From contig JAVVEW010000006.1 of assembly GCA_032251045.1 (NCBI GenBank), forward strand, positions 1-64,000: a stretch of DNA of 64,000 bases, in the 5' to 3' direction. The notes beneath the pieces are model-generated. The model made no database searches. It was given only the letters and a program-made list of their open reading frames with translations, and was not told where the DNA came from. Origin of the DNA: JAVVEW01 sp032251045 (GTDB lineage: Bacteria; Pseudomonadota; Gammaproteobacteria; Methylococcales; Methylomonadaceae). Below, in pieces: positions 44,290 through 52,943 of the stretch (position 1 is the stretch's first letter; every line of letters begins with the position of its first letter). The position numbers and the translations under genes were made by a program.

Positions 44290-44745
44290 TTATTCTTTAA
44301 TCCGGATCAAATCGTGGCAACCTTTGCAGGTTTTGGTCAGCGCGCCAAATTTTTCCTTGATCACCGCGACATCGCCGGCCGCCGCCACTTTCGCCAGCTC
44401 ATTGGCGGCCACATTAAACTCGTTGGCGATTTTCACCACATCCGCTTTGTTCTGAAAAAACTCCGGCTTCAAACGGGTTTTTTTCCAGCCCACGCCTTGA
44501 TCGGTGCCTTCACCGTACAGCTCGCCCAGCCCGGAATTGGCTGCGGCGGCAATGGCATTGGCGGCGGCGGCGACATAGTCCTTGTTGTACTGGTCAGGAT
44601 GGGTCACCACCTGTTTCTTGATTTTCGCCGTATTCCAGCCGATAAAACTATAAGCTGATTGCCGTGAGCGAATCTGCTCTTCAACCGGGCCGGCCAAGGC
44701 CGTACCTGCAACCGCTAACAAGGTCACCATCAGTGTTTTTTTCAT
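44290..44745 (-). CDS. Cytochrome c'
   Basis: Class II periplasmic c-type cytochrome of 151 residues: signal peptide (cleavage about ALA-G at 19), a four-helix-bundle mature domain and a C-terminal heme site CKGCH (140-144). Cytochromes c' bind NO and CO at high-spin heme and can protect against nitrosative stress; in methanotrophs a related P460 family exists, but this is the c' type. AAGGAG lies before the ATG within a copy of a 27-bp direct repeat. It is downstream of a cytochrome b561-like gene, which could be its electron partner. Confidence 0.93.
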   Translation of the reverse strand: MKKTLMVTLLAVAGTALAGPVEEQIRSRQSAYSFIGWNTAKIKKQVVTHPDQYNKDYVAAAANAIAAAANSGLGELYGEGTDQGVGWKKTRLKPEFFQNKADVVKIANEFNVAANELAKVAAAGDVAVIKEKFGALTKTCKGCHDLIRIKE

Positions 44746-44753
44746 GCGTTAAT

Positions 44754-44848
44754 ACTCCTTTGATTGAGTTAAAAATCCAGCCAGGTAGGGTGGATAAGCG
44801 GAGCGCATCCACCAAAGATGCACTCCTTTGATTGAGTTAAAAATCCAG
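44754..44848. repeat. 27-bp direct repeat flanking a REP-like palindrome
   Basis: The 27 bp at 44754-44780 and 44822-44848 are identical. The second copy contains the last codons and stop of the cytochrome b gene, and the first contains the cytochrome c' Shine-Dalgarno. The 41 bp between them hold a REP-like palindrome (44785-44813). The arrangement looks like a duplication created when the element arrived, or a tandem duplication with insertion. Confidence 0.85.
44785..44813. repeat. REP-like palindrome
   Basis: GTAG precedes a 7-bp stem GGTGGAT ... ATCCACC with the inner sequence AAGCGGAGCGC. The same core (GGATGCGC...CTTATCC, read on the other strand) appears in the array at 56133-56159. 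Such GTAG-tagged palindromes are typical REP elements mobilised by RAYT transposases. Confidence 0.75.
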
Positions 44849-45541
44849 TGTTGCCGGAGAGGGTTCTGAAACAGGCGCTGCCTGCACATTCAGTAAGGGA
44901 CTGCCGGCCACCGTCCACACTACCGTCACCGTCAATAACAACGACAACGCCAAACGTAACGGCCCGGCCATTTCCACCGCCACCACCTGCTCCGGCGGAA
45001 CAATTTTTTTGCCGGTCAGCATGGGTTTCAGCAAATCGTGCTTTTTGACCCAGCGGTAATAAAAAATCGAGGCCACATGCAGCCCCACCAGCCAGAGCAA
45101 GCCGTCGAACAGCGTGTTATGCCAGCGGGTCAGATTGTCACTGGCGGGTTTGTCGATCAGCACGGTCAACGGCCCTTCGTAGGTGATATCGTCATTGGCG
45201 AACAAGCCGGTCACCACTTGCAGGCCCAGCAGCGCCAACAGCGCCAGCACCGACAACGCGCCCAGCGGATTGTGCCCCAACCCTTGCCACTGACCTTTGA
45301 TATACGCTTTCAGACGGCCGACGGTCGGAAAGAAGCTGGCAAATCGGGCATGAGTGGAACCGAAAAAACCCCAGGCCAGCCGAAACACCAGCAAACCCAA
45401 GATGAACAAACCGATGCGCCCATGCCAATCCATCCACAGCCCGCCCAGATCGGCGGTGATATAAGCCGCCACTATCGCCACCACCAGCGACCAGTGAAAA
45501 ATTCTTATCGGAAAATCCCAAACAGATACGGTTACTTTCAT
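44837..45541 (-). CDS. Cytochrome b561-type membrane protein
   Basis: Bacterial di-heme cytochrome b of the Ni,Fe-hydrogenase/b561 type (234 residues). Four main transmembrane segments carry histidines in positions typical of heme ligands: IRIFHWSLV, MDWHGRIGL, LTRWHNTLFDGLLWLVGLH. A final hydrophobic segment precedes a short periplasmic or cytoplasmic tail (TLDF). Such proteins pass electrons between the quinone pool and a periplasmic cytochrome. The downstream cytochrome c' gene is in the same direction and is often paired with this family. Confidence 0.9.
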   Translation of the reverse strand: MKVTVSVWDFPIRIFHWSLVVAIVAAYITADLGGLWMDWHGRIGLFILGLLVFRLAWGFFGSTHARFASFFPTVGRLKAYIKGQWQGLGHNPLGALSVLALLALLGLQVVTGLFANDDITYEGPLTVLIDKPASDNLTRWHNTLFDGLLWLVGLHVASIFYYRWVKKHDLLKPMLTGKKIVPPEQVVAVEMAGPLRLALSLLLTVTVVWTVAGSPLLNVQAAPVSEPSPATLDF

Positions 45542-45579
45542 GATTCACGCTCCTTCAAAATCTAAATCCAATAACGGAA

Positions 45580-46188
45580 TCAGCTTGCGTATTTGATGGT
45601 GCAGCCATAGGGTTTGGTGCTGGGTTTGGCGATTTTTCTGCCGGTGGCCAGATCGGCCAGCGCCGCTCCGACATAATTTTCGGCGCGGGCGATATCGGCC
45701 GGCTCGGCCGAGGGAATGCTGTCGATACCGCCTTTGTAAACCAGCACGCCTTTAGGGTCGATAATGAAAAACTGCGGTGTATTGGTGGCGCCATACAGTT
45801 TGCCGATGGAACCGTCCTCATCCAGGATGGTATCGCTGGGTGTCGCGCCACGCTCCCGGTTGAGCCTTCGCGCCGTCTCGCCATCGACATGGCCTTGCTT
45901 GCCGGGCGCCGACGAAATCACTTGCAGCCAGACAATGCCCTGCTCAGATGCTTGTTTCTGCAAGGCGGGGATATTGCCGCTTTGATAATGCTTGACCACA
46001 AACGGGCATTGATGATTGGTCCATTCCAGCACCACGGTCTGGCCTTTAAGCTCATCCAGCCGGAATTGCCTGCCATCGGCCAGACTGCCGGTGAATACCG
46101 GCGCCGGTTTGTTCACGTCCGGGCCGGCCAGTACCGAAAAAGACACCAGAAGGCCGGCCAAAGAAATAAGTAATTTGTTGAATTTCAT
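45580..46188 (-). CDS. Periplasmic thioredoxin-fold (redoxin) protein
   Basis: The ATG at 46188 has CAGGAG upstream and gives 202 residues with a signal peptide (about 1-22). An AhpC/TSA-type thioredoxin fold follows, with WTNHQCPFVVKHY (Cys61) and later TNTPQFFIIDPKGVLVYKGGID, the cis-Pro region. A single cysteine takes the place of the usual CxxC at the active site; another is near the C-terminus (PYGCTIKY), which could act as resolving cysteine. It is typical of exported redoxins of unknown substrate. It lies 38 bp upstream of the cytochrome b gene on the same strand. Confidence 0.88.
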   Translation of the reverse strand: MKFNKLLISLAGLLVSFSVLAGPDVNKPAPVFTGSLADGRQFRLDELKGQTVVLEWTNHQCPFVVKHYQSGNIPALQKQASEQGIVWLQVISSAPGKQGHVDGETARRLNRERGATPSDTILDEDGSIGKLYGATNTPQFFIIDPKGVLVYKGGIDSIPSAEPADIARAENYVGAALADLATGRKIAKPSTKPYGCTIKYAS

Positions 46189-46230
46189 AAAAAACTCCTG
46201 CTCAGAAAAAAAAGAAACATTTCGTGTCTT

Positions 46231-46316
46231 GGTAGACTGGGCGGAGCGATAAGCGATACCCAGCACTTCCGACTAGGCCAGTGCTGGGTTTCACGTTGTT
46301 CAAGCCAGCCTACCCA
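46231..46316. repeat. Composite REP-like element (BIME-like)
   Basis: Two REP-like units in opposite orientation, both tagged by GGTAG/CTACC ends, share a central 9-bp perfect stem CCCAGCACT ... AGTGCTGGG (46259-46267 / 46280-46288). The side stems are CTGGG/CCCAG and GCTGG/CCAGC. It lies between the redoxin and the small membrane protein genes. Confidence 0.75.
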
Positions 46317-46343
46317 TCACCTTTCAGCAACCGCCGAAACGGC

Positions 46344-46811
46344 TTAAAACAACCCCAAATAAAGCACCGCCGCGCCGGAAAACACGCCTAACAGCCACTT
46401 TATTTTTTGACGCCATGACGACTCACGCCAATACTCGCGCCACTCAGTCCGTTGACGCTGCCAGAACAGCCGACTGCTCTGCCGCGTCTTATGGAAAACA
46501 ACAGTGGCACGCTTGACCGTCACGTAGCCCAGACTGGTATACAACGCCAGCATCAGATAAAAAACGATAACCTGCGTGCTGTGGCGGTCGGTGTGAAACA
46601 GATGGTGAATGCCCTCGTCCAGCAAAAATTCAATCAACTCATATGCCAGATGTAGCGCTTCTAAGGCATGGCTCAGCAGCCAAACCAGAGTATCCATGAT
46701 CAAATCCGGCGCGCTGATCAGCACAACCGTCAACAATGCCCAGATACCGCGCCTAAGCCCTGCCCTGGAAGCCATGTCATTGAATTTCATCCTGCGCCAC
46801 CTCGAAGCCAT
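46344..46811 (-). CDS. Small membrane protein of unknown function
   Basis: This is a protein of about 155 residues with an N-terminal basic segment, three hydrophobic stretches (about 25-50, 80-100 and 138-154) and a charged loop. A short His-containing segment (EGIHHLFHTDRHST) between the helices could bind metal. The ATG at 46811 overlaps the stop of the ScsB-like gene by 1 bp (TGATG), so it is translationally coupled to it; an internal ATG at 46790 is an alternative. I do not recognise a family with certainty. Confidence 0.7.
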   Translation of the reverse strand: MASRWRRMKFNDMASRAGLRRGIWALLTVVLISAPDLIMDTLVWLLSHALEALHLAYELIEFLLDEGIHHLFHTDRHSTQVIVFYLMLALYTSLGYVTVKRATVVFHKTRQSSRLFWQRQRTEWREYWRESSWRQKIKWLLGVFSGAAVLYLGLF

Positions 46812-48952
46812 CACGACCGGCTGATCGTTTCGATCACGAGTTCCGGAGTCAATAACTGCGGCAGAACCAGCGCTTCCGAGCTGCCGCCCTTAGGGTAAAA
46901 CAGATACAGCGGCACGCCGCTACGGCCGAAATGCGACAGAAACCGGGTAATTTCCGGATCACGATTGGTCCAGTCGCCTTTCAGATAAGTAATACCTGAT
47001 CGCTCGAAGGCGTCAGTCACCGATGCTTGACTCAATGCGACCCGCTCGTTGACCAGACAACTGATGCACCAGGCGGCGGTGAAATTCAGAAAGACGGGTT
47101 TACCCTCGGCTCTCAACTCCGCTAAACGGGCGGGGCTATAAGGCTCCCAGTTTTTATTAAGCGTTGGCTCACTTTCAAACGCGACCGCCGAGGCCGGTGT
47201 TTCAACGGACACAAAGCCGGCCAACAATGCCGCGGCCAAGGTCACTACGGCAAAACTTGTACCACCGCGCCTAGCGCCGACGTTCGCGTACTTGGTGGCT
47301 TCACAAAGCCACGCGGCAAAACCGATCGCCACCATGCCGCCCAAGGCTACGGCCACGGCATTCACGCCGGCCTGCTGCGCCAATACCCACACCAGCCAGA
47401 CGGCTGCACCATACATGGGAAAAGCCAAACCTTGTTTCAAGCGTTCCATCCATACACCGGGTTTTGGCAGGCGTCTTTGCAAGGCCGGCCAGTAACTCAG
47501 CAACAAATAAGGCAAGGCCAGCCCGAATCCTAAACTCAAAAACACCGCCAACAACACAACCGGCGGCTGGGATAGCGCAAAGCCAAGGGCCGCGCCCATG
47601 AACGGCGCCGTGCATGGCGTTGCCACAATCGTGGCCAATACGCCGGTAAAAAAACTACCCGAATATCCGGAGCGCTGCGCCAGCGAAGACCCAACGCCGA
47701 CTATCGAGTTGCCGATGGTAAACACGCCGGACAGACTGAGGCCAACGGCAAACATCAAATAGGCAATAGCCAACACAAACACGGGCGATTGAAACTGAAA
47801 ACCCCAGCCAATTTGCGCGCCACCGGCTTTCAGTGCGATCAACAAACCGCCCAGTAAGGCAAAGCTTGCCAGTATCCCGGCGGTATAGGCCCAACCTTGC
47901 AATCGAGTTTGCCGAGGCGTTTCATGCGCATGTTGAATCAACGACAACGCCTTGATCGATAGCACCGGAAACACGCACGGCATCAGATTGAGAATCACTC
48001 CGCCCAACAACGCCAACAGCAAGGCCGACGGCCACAGAATCGGACTTTCAGCTTGCCGATCGACCGCCGGAACAACCGCTTCGGCGACCGGCGCTGGCCG
48101 CACCGGCGCGGCCAGCGTATAAGCCCGCCTGACACGTTGCCCGTCGATGATTTCGGTCACCGTCAGCACACCGGCGAGCGACTCACCTTCGGCCACCGCT
48201 GCTTCACCCGGGGTCAACGCCAGAGACACGCCGCCTTGGTCAGTCAACCGATAGCTTTGCGGCGCGGCATGATCGACCCAACCCCATTGCTGGGGATAAA
48301 ACCAGACCTCAACGACATTTCTGACCGACCATTGATTGTCACCGAAGGCGATGTTCAGGCCACTATCCGAACGCTGAACCTCGACCGGCCAGGGTGCGGC
48401 CACCGGCCAACTCGCTCGTGTCCGCTCGATCAATGCGGCATGGGCCGGATTGGCTTCGCCCTCGGCCACTATCGGCAATTCCAACGCCAGTTCGGCCTGT
48501 TGAGGAATACAGATTTCCTCGCACACCAGCCAGTTCACTTTTGCGTGGATCGGAAACACGCCGCCAATCACGGCGTCTTCCGGCACGGTCAACGGCGACA
48601 ACAAGGTCACCTCGTGTTCATAGCCATAATTGACCACCGGGCCGAGCTGGATCTTTTTCGGTGCAGGCCATTGAATACCGCCCACCTCGGCGCCTTCCGG
48701 CAGGTCGTAGGCAATGGTCGTAGCCAGACCGGAGTCGCCGGGATTGATCCAGTAGGTATGCCAATGCTCGATGATTGACTGCGCTACGCCCACCTGGAGT
48801 TCGGCCCCCGGATAAACCGCATCCAGCGAGGTGATCAGACGCACGCTGACCTGCTCGGTGGCCGCACGGTCGGGCAGCGCATGGGCCTGACCGGTCAAGG
48901 CCAGAGTCAGCAACAACAAAGCACGGGTTATTGTGATATTCACGGTCTTCAA
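46811..48952 (-). CDS. ScsB/DsbD-like thiol:disulfide interchange protein
   Basis: A 713-residue inner-membrane reductant exporter. It has a signal peptide, then a large periplasmic N-terminal region with HTYWINPGDSGLATTI and a VCEEICIP cysteine pair. A transmembrane domain of eight helices follows, with PCVFPVLSIKA and TPCTAPFMGAALG carrying the membrane cysteines, then a C-terminal thioredoxin domain with FTAAWCISCLVNE. This is the ScsB type rather than classical DsbD. The start is a TTG overlapping the upstream stop (TTGA); a GTG three codons later is an alternative. It likely feeds electrons to the neighbouring periplasmic redoxin. Confidence 0.93.
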   Translation of the reverse strand: MKTVNITITRALLLLTLALTGQAHALPDRAATEQVSVRLITSLDAVYPGAELQVGVAQSIIEHWHTYWINPGDSGLATTIAYDLPEGAEVGGIQWPAPKKIQLGPVVNYGYEHEVTLLSPLTVPEDAVIGGVFPIHAKVNWLVCEEICIPQQAELALELPIVAEGEANPAHAALIERTRASWPVAAPWPVEVQRSDSGLNIAFGDNQWSVRNVVEVWFYPQQWGWVDHAAPQSYRLTDQGGVSLALTPGEAAVAEGESLAGVLTVTEIIDGQRVRRAYTLAAPVRPAPVAEAVVPAVDRQAESPILWPSALLLALLGGVILNLMPCVFPVLSIKALSLIQHAHETPRQTRLQGWAYTAGILASFALLGGLLIALKAGGAQIGWGFQFQSPVFVLAIAYLMFAVGLSLSGVFTIGNSIVGVGSSLAQRSGYSGSFFTGVLATIVATPCTAPFMGAALGFALSQPPVVLLAVFLSLGFGLALPYLLLSYWPALQRRLPKPGVWMERLKQGLAFPMYGAAVWLVWVLAQQAGVNAVAVALGGMVAIGFAAWLCEATKYANVGARRGGTSFAVVTLAAALLAGFVSVETPASAVAFESEPTLNKNWEPYSPARLAELRAEGKPVFLNFTAAWCISCLVNERVALSQASVTDAFERSGITYLKGDWTNRDPEITRFLSHFGRSGVPLYLFYPKGGSSEALVLPQLLTPELVIETISRS

Positions 48953-49458
48953 ATCCGTAAATGGCTGTCGAAGAAAGCGCTGGTGCGCTCCCAGGCCAGT
49001 TTCGCGGAAGGCTGATCGTAACGGGGCGTGGTGTCGTTGTTGAAGCCGTGCTGCACGCCCGGGTAAACGTAAGCCTTGTAAGCGATACCGGCGTCTTTCA
49101 GCGCTTGTTCGTAGGCCGGCCAGCCGGCGTTGACCCGCGCATCCTCGCCGGCGTAATGCAGTTGCAGCGGCGCTTTGATATTAACAACCTCATCCAGCGG
49201 CGGCTGGCGGCCGTAAAACGGCACCGCCGCGCCCAGATCGGGAATACGGGTGGCGAGAAAATTGGCGATGCCGCCGCCGTAGCAAAAACCCACCACGCCG
49301 ACTTTGCCGTTGCCTTCCGGCAAGGTCTTCAACACCGCCGCCGCGGCCAGAAAATCGTTTTGGGTCTTGGTTCGGTCGAGTTGCTGGAAAAGCTCGCGCG
49401 CTTTATCCTCGTCGCCGGGATAGCCGCCCAAGGGGTAGAGCGCATCGGGCGCGATGGC
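48949..49458 (-). pseudogene. Dienelactone hydrolase family protein, 5'-truncated
   Basis: The frame carries the C-terminal 60 percent of an exported or cytosolic DLH: APDALYPLGGYPGDEDKARELF, GFCYGGGIANFL with the nucleophile Cys, AGEDARVN with the Asp and GVQHGFNND with the His. The first 100 or so residues (with the HENRGLN-type loop) are absent. Homology begins at 49458, immediately after an in-frame stop that lies at the edge of a REP-like element. Only TTG/CTG codons could serve as starts. The triad is complete, but the fold is not, so I consider it a remnant. Confidence 0.8.
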
Positions 49459-49461
49459 TCA

Positions 49462-49515
49462 TGCCCAACACAACAGCGGCTTTGTTGGGCACGCTTAACG
49501 CTTTGCCCAACCTAC
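49462..49515. repeat. REP-like element (two overlapping hairpins)
   Basis: TGCCCAACA (49462-49470) pairs with TGTTGGGCA (49483-49491). The latter also pairs with TGCCCAAC (49504-49511), followed by CTAC, so alternative hairpins share one arm. The GTAG-TTGGGCA type is widespread in proteobacterial genomes. It marks the breakpoint of the truncated dienelactone hydrolase gene. Confidence 0.8.
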
Positions 49516-49560
49516 TTGACTCCTCTATTTCAAACGAAACAGGGAAAACCACCCTGCTCG

Positions 49561-52413
49561 TTAAAAGGCGCTGCTGACTCTAACGCCCAACCAACGCCCC
49601 ATCCGCGGTGTTATCGTGTTCCAGGTCACGCCGATCGGTTCCTGATTGTTAAAGATGTTGGTACCGACCATGGAAACATCAAACAGACCATCTTGTCGGC
49701 CAAGTCCAACGGAAAAATCGGTACTGGTGTTGGCGCCGATCCAACCAAATTTCGATAACGCCCGATTGGTTTGCGTCCGACTACTGAAAGTGGTGGTAAA
49801 ACTGCCATGCGCTTCCGCGCCGATACCGGCCAGATCGAACGGATAACGCACATCCGGGCTGATGCTGAAGGTGAATTTAGGCGCAAACGGCAGGGTTTTG
49901 CCGGTGGCATCGAACAGTACCGGGCCACCAGGAAATTGCAGCTCAACCGGTACCGGGGAATTTTTGAAATTGGTGTACACCGCACGATTCCAAGCGCCGT
50001 TGAAGTTGATCGTGGTGTAAGGAATCCCGGTGTAGGAACCATCGATTTCCACACCCATGATTTCCACACCTTTGGCATTGCCGACAATGTCGATAAACGC
50101 CGGCAGCGCGTTCGGGTCGGCCTGTTGCCGAATGTTGGTGGTGAATTCATCCAGCACCAGGGTTCTTTGCTGGTAATTGGTGATCTTGTTCCAGAAATAA
50201 TCGACATGTAGATCCAGGGTGTTATCGAGCAATGCCGATTTGAAGCCGATTTCAAAGGCATTACTGGTTTCAGCCTTCACCCTGACCGCCACGCCGTTGG
50301 GCGATTGCGAGCCGCCGGCTTTTTTGTTGTAACGCCAGGATACATAGCCGGTCAGGTCGTCATTGAATTTGTAGCTTGGGCTAACGATAAAAGTCGGCTG
50401 AAAGGCCTCGAATGTATTGCCCGGTTCCAGTTGCCAGAGATTACCAATCTGCCCGCGACGAATACGTTTGGCTGCGCCAACCTGGGCTTTTTGCTCGGCG
50501 CTCAGGTCAGCGTATTGATCGATGCCGAAATATTGCCGAGCAACGGCGTCAGCCACTGCGATCTGGTTTGGATCGGTCAGGGCGGCGCTGGATAGTTCAC
50601 CCTGATTATTGGCATCAAACCCACCTAGCTCGGTGTCATTAACCGACTTGTCATTGAGCAATTCGCCTACGCCATTACGCAATAATCGGCGCCGGGTTTT
50701 TTGTACCCGATGTTCGTAATTGACACGCGCTCCGGTGACCAAATTGATTTTTGGCGCCACATGCCATTCGGCGTTAGCGAATAACGAACCTGAATCATTG
50801 TCCACAAACCAGTCTTCCCGGCGTACCAGCCCATCCAGGGAGTCTTTCATCAACTGACGACCGTTGCTGTCGGCATCCAGCAGGGCGAACTCGGCATCGC
50901 GTGCATACCAGGCGCCGGCATCAGAACCACGGCCAGCCCAGGTATACTGATCGGTGATTCTCTTCACATACAAGCCACCGACTTGGTAATCGACCAAATC
51001 TTCAAACTTGGATTTCAATCGTACCTCCTGACTGGCATGCAGCACATAAGGCGTATGACCACCGCTTAACAAGCTGCGATTGACATCAAAAGGCGTGCGC
51101 TCATCGTTGGACGCCCGGAAAGAATAATCCCTAATGCCGGTAATCGCGGTCACTGTGGTGTCGTCATCCAAGTACCAGTTCAAATCGATGACCCCGCCTT
51201 TGCTTTCATTTTTAACGCCTTGCGCCAGATCCATATTGAAAGCATCACGGCTGAAAAAGTCCTGTAAGGTAAAGTCACGATTGCCTTCCACAAACCAGCG
51301 CCGGGATAAGCGGCGCTCAGGCGTCAGACTATTATTAGCGGCTCCATTGGCGAAAAACTGTGGCGTCGGTTTATGAAACACGCCACTGTTAAAAAACTCA
51401 TCCTGCGGCGCGACAAACTCAAAACTGACTCGACCGGAAAAGTCCTCGGTCGGGGTAAACAACAACTGAAAGCGACCTTGTAATCGATCACGATTGAAAA
51501 AAGTTTGGGAAGGATTAAAAGCGTTTTTTATTTGGCCATCAGTTTTATTGATATGAATAGCGGCCCGATAAGCCAACAGGTCATCAACCACCGGGCCACC
51601 GACCGCGCCATCAACGATGTAAGTATTGAAATCACCATAGGTCAGCGACAAGTTGGCATCCTTGGTGAACGTGGGATGCCGGGGTGTGAAACTGATTCGG
51701 CCTAGACCATAATTTTTACCAAAATCGGTACCCGTTGGGCCGCGATCGACTTGCACGTTGGCCAGGTCATAATGGTCAAAACTTGCCAGAGCTGAATAGG
51801 TATAGGCCACACCATCTTCCACGGCACCCACACTAGGATCCAGCGCTTCAAATAAAAACTGCCCCCCCACACCGCGCACGGCAATACCATTAACCCGCGA
51901 GTTATGGGTGAAACGCTGGGCATTACCTACCCTGGCTAGAATTTGATCCATATCGTAGGCCACTTCACGCGTTAACGCCTCGCCGGTGACCACTGAGGCG
52001 GAAACCGGCGCTTCTTTCAAGCGCCTGAGCCTAGGTCTGGCCTTGACTACCACTTCGCCCAACGCATCGGTGGTATTGGTTTCTGCAAAAGTTTCTTCCG
52101 CCACAAACTCTTCTGCTTGAGGCTCGGCCAGAACATCCAGCGTCTCGGTCACGACCGGTTCAGACACAGGCTGGGTGCTCAAGGCGTTTTTCAATAATTC
52201 ATTTTCCTGACGGGTGGCGGCCAGTTCCTGCCGCAAGCGGGCGAGTTCCGCCGCCACATCAGCCTGAGAATTCTGCGCCAGGGCAACACCCGGTGCTAAC
52301 GCCCAGACCCCGGTTGCCAGCATCAGAATTCGCGCCGATGTAAAATTCACCGCACTGCCTGACCCTGCCGTATGGCGGTGCAATGACTTCTTGTTAAGGG
52401 TTCGTTTTTTCAT
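49561..52413 (-). CDS. TonB-dependent outer-membrane receptor with N-terminal coiled coil
   Basis: The 950-residue outer-membrane transporter is powered by TonB. The signal peptide ends near ALAQN (about 47). It is followed by a coiled coil (DVAAELARLRQELAATRQENELLKNAL, given here as two parts: DVAAELARLRQEL and AATRQENELLKNAL), an acidic linker, the plug (GEVVVKARPRLRRLKEAP, RFTHNSRVNGIAVRGVGG) and a barrel ending in Phe. Plug loop VQVDRGPTGTDFGKNYGLG is typical. The ligand cannot be read from sequence: siderophores, copper chelators or lanthanide chelators are all possible in a methanotroph. It is downstream of tonB, exbB and exbD on the same strand. Confidence 0.93.
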   Translation of the reverse strand: MKKRTLNKKSLHRHTAGSGSAVNFTSARILMLATGVWALAPGVALAQNSQADVAAELARLRQELAATRQENELLKNALSTQPVSEPVVTETLDVLAEPQAEEFVAEETFAETNTTDALGEVVVKARPRLRRLKEAPVSASVVTGEALTREVAYDMDQILARVGNAQRFTHNSRVNGIAVRGVGGQFLFEALDPSVGAVEDGVAYTYSALASFDHYDLANVQVDRGPTGTDFGKNYGLGRISFTPRHPTFTKDANLSLTYGDFNTYIVDGAVGGPVVDDLLAYRAAIHINKTDGQIKNAFNPSQTFFNRDRLQGRFQLLFTPTEDFSGRVSFEFVAPQDEFFNSGVFHKPTPQFFANGAANNSLTPERRLSRRWFVEGNRDFTLQDFFSRDAFNMDLAQGVKNESKGGVIDLNWYLDDDTTVTAITGIRDYSFRASNDERTPFDVNRSLLSGGHTPYVLHASQEVRLKSKFEDLVDYQVGGLYVKRITDQYTWAGRGSDAGAWYARDAEFALLDADSNGRQLMKDSLDGLVRREDWFVDNDSGSLFANAEWHVAPKINLVTGARVNYEHRVQKTRRRLLRNGVGELLNDKSVNDTELGGFDANNQGELSSAALTDPNQIAVADAVARQYFGIDQYADLSAEQKAQVGAAKRIRRGQIGNLWQLEPGNTFEAFQPTFIVSPSYKFNDDLTGYVSWRYNKKAGGSQSPNGVAVRVKAETSNAFEIGFKSALLDNTLDLHVDYFWNKITNYQQRTLVLDEFTTNIRQQADPNALPAFIDIVGNAKGVEIMGVEIDGSYTGIPYTTINFNGAWNRAVYTNFKNSPVPVELQFPGGPVLFDATGKTLPFAPKFTFSISPDVRYPFDLAGIGAEAHGSFTTTFSSRTQTNRALSKFGWIGANTSTDFSVGLGRQDGLFDVSMVGTNIFNNQEPIGVTWNTITPRMGRWLGVRVSSAF

Positions 52414-52481
52414 CCAATGATCTCGTCAAAATCGTTAACAATGCCGTCGAATTAACGGTTATTTAGACAAAGCGGTGCTGT

Positions 52482-52502
52482 CCGGCCTGGATGCCAGGCC
52501 GG
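52482..52502 (-). promoter_or_regulatory. Intercistronic hairpin between exbD and the receptor gene
   Basis: CCGGCCTGG and CCAGGCCGG form a perfect 9-bp stem with a 3-nt loop. It lies 31 bp after exbD and 70 bp before the receptor. There is no T-run. It may stabilise or partly terminate the exbD mRNA, giving unequal expression of energiser and receptor. Confidence 0.6.
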
Positions 52503-52532
52503 TTCCAACAACTTACAAAGTGTTTGGCGGGT

Positions 52533-52943
52533 TTAGCCGCCGGGGATGGTCAACACCGACAACTTGCTGATGCCGGAGCGTTCGATCGAGGCCATGACCT
52601 TGGCCACGATGCCGTATTGCACGCCATCGTCGGCATTGAGATTGAGTGCCAGCCCTGGATTTTCAGCCTTGCGTTTGAGCAGCTCGGCTTCGAACGTGGC
52701 CAGCGTGATTTCGGTTTCATCAATGAATACCTTGCCGTCTTGGTCGATACTGACATAAACAGGGTCTTGGTCATCGGGCGGTGCTGTCTCTGCCGTTTTC
52801 GGAAGATTGACGTGCACGGCGTTACTGAGCAACGGCGCGGTGACGATAAACACCACCAGCAACACCAGCATCACATCGACCAGGGGCGTGACATTGATTT
52901 CGCCCATGACTTCATCACCGTCTTCTTGGGTCTTGAAAGCCAT
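52533..52943 (-). CDS. exbD: ExbD-like biopolymer transport protein
   Basis: ExbD is part of the proton channel that energises TonB. The 136-residue protein has one transmembrane helix near the N-terminus (about 18-38: INVTPLVDVMLVLLVVFIV) with the essential Asp in PLVDVML. The periplasmic domain shows KVFIDETEIT. It shares a TGATG junction (1-bp overlap) with exbB, so the two are made in coupled amounts. It could be called TolR, but the position next to tonB and a receptor favours ExbD. Confidence 0.93.
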   Translation of the reverse strand: MAFKTQEDGDEVMGEINVTPLVDVMLVLLVVFIVTAPLLSNAVHVNLPKTAETAPPDDQDPVYVSIDQDGKVFIDETEITLATFEAELLKRKAENPGLALNLNADDGVQYGIVAKVMASIERSGISKLSVLTIPGG

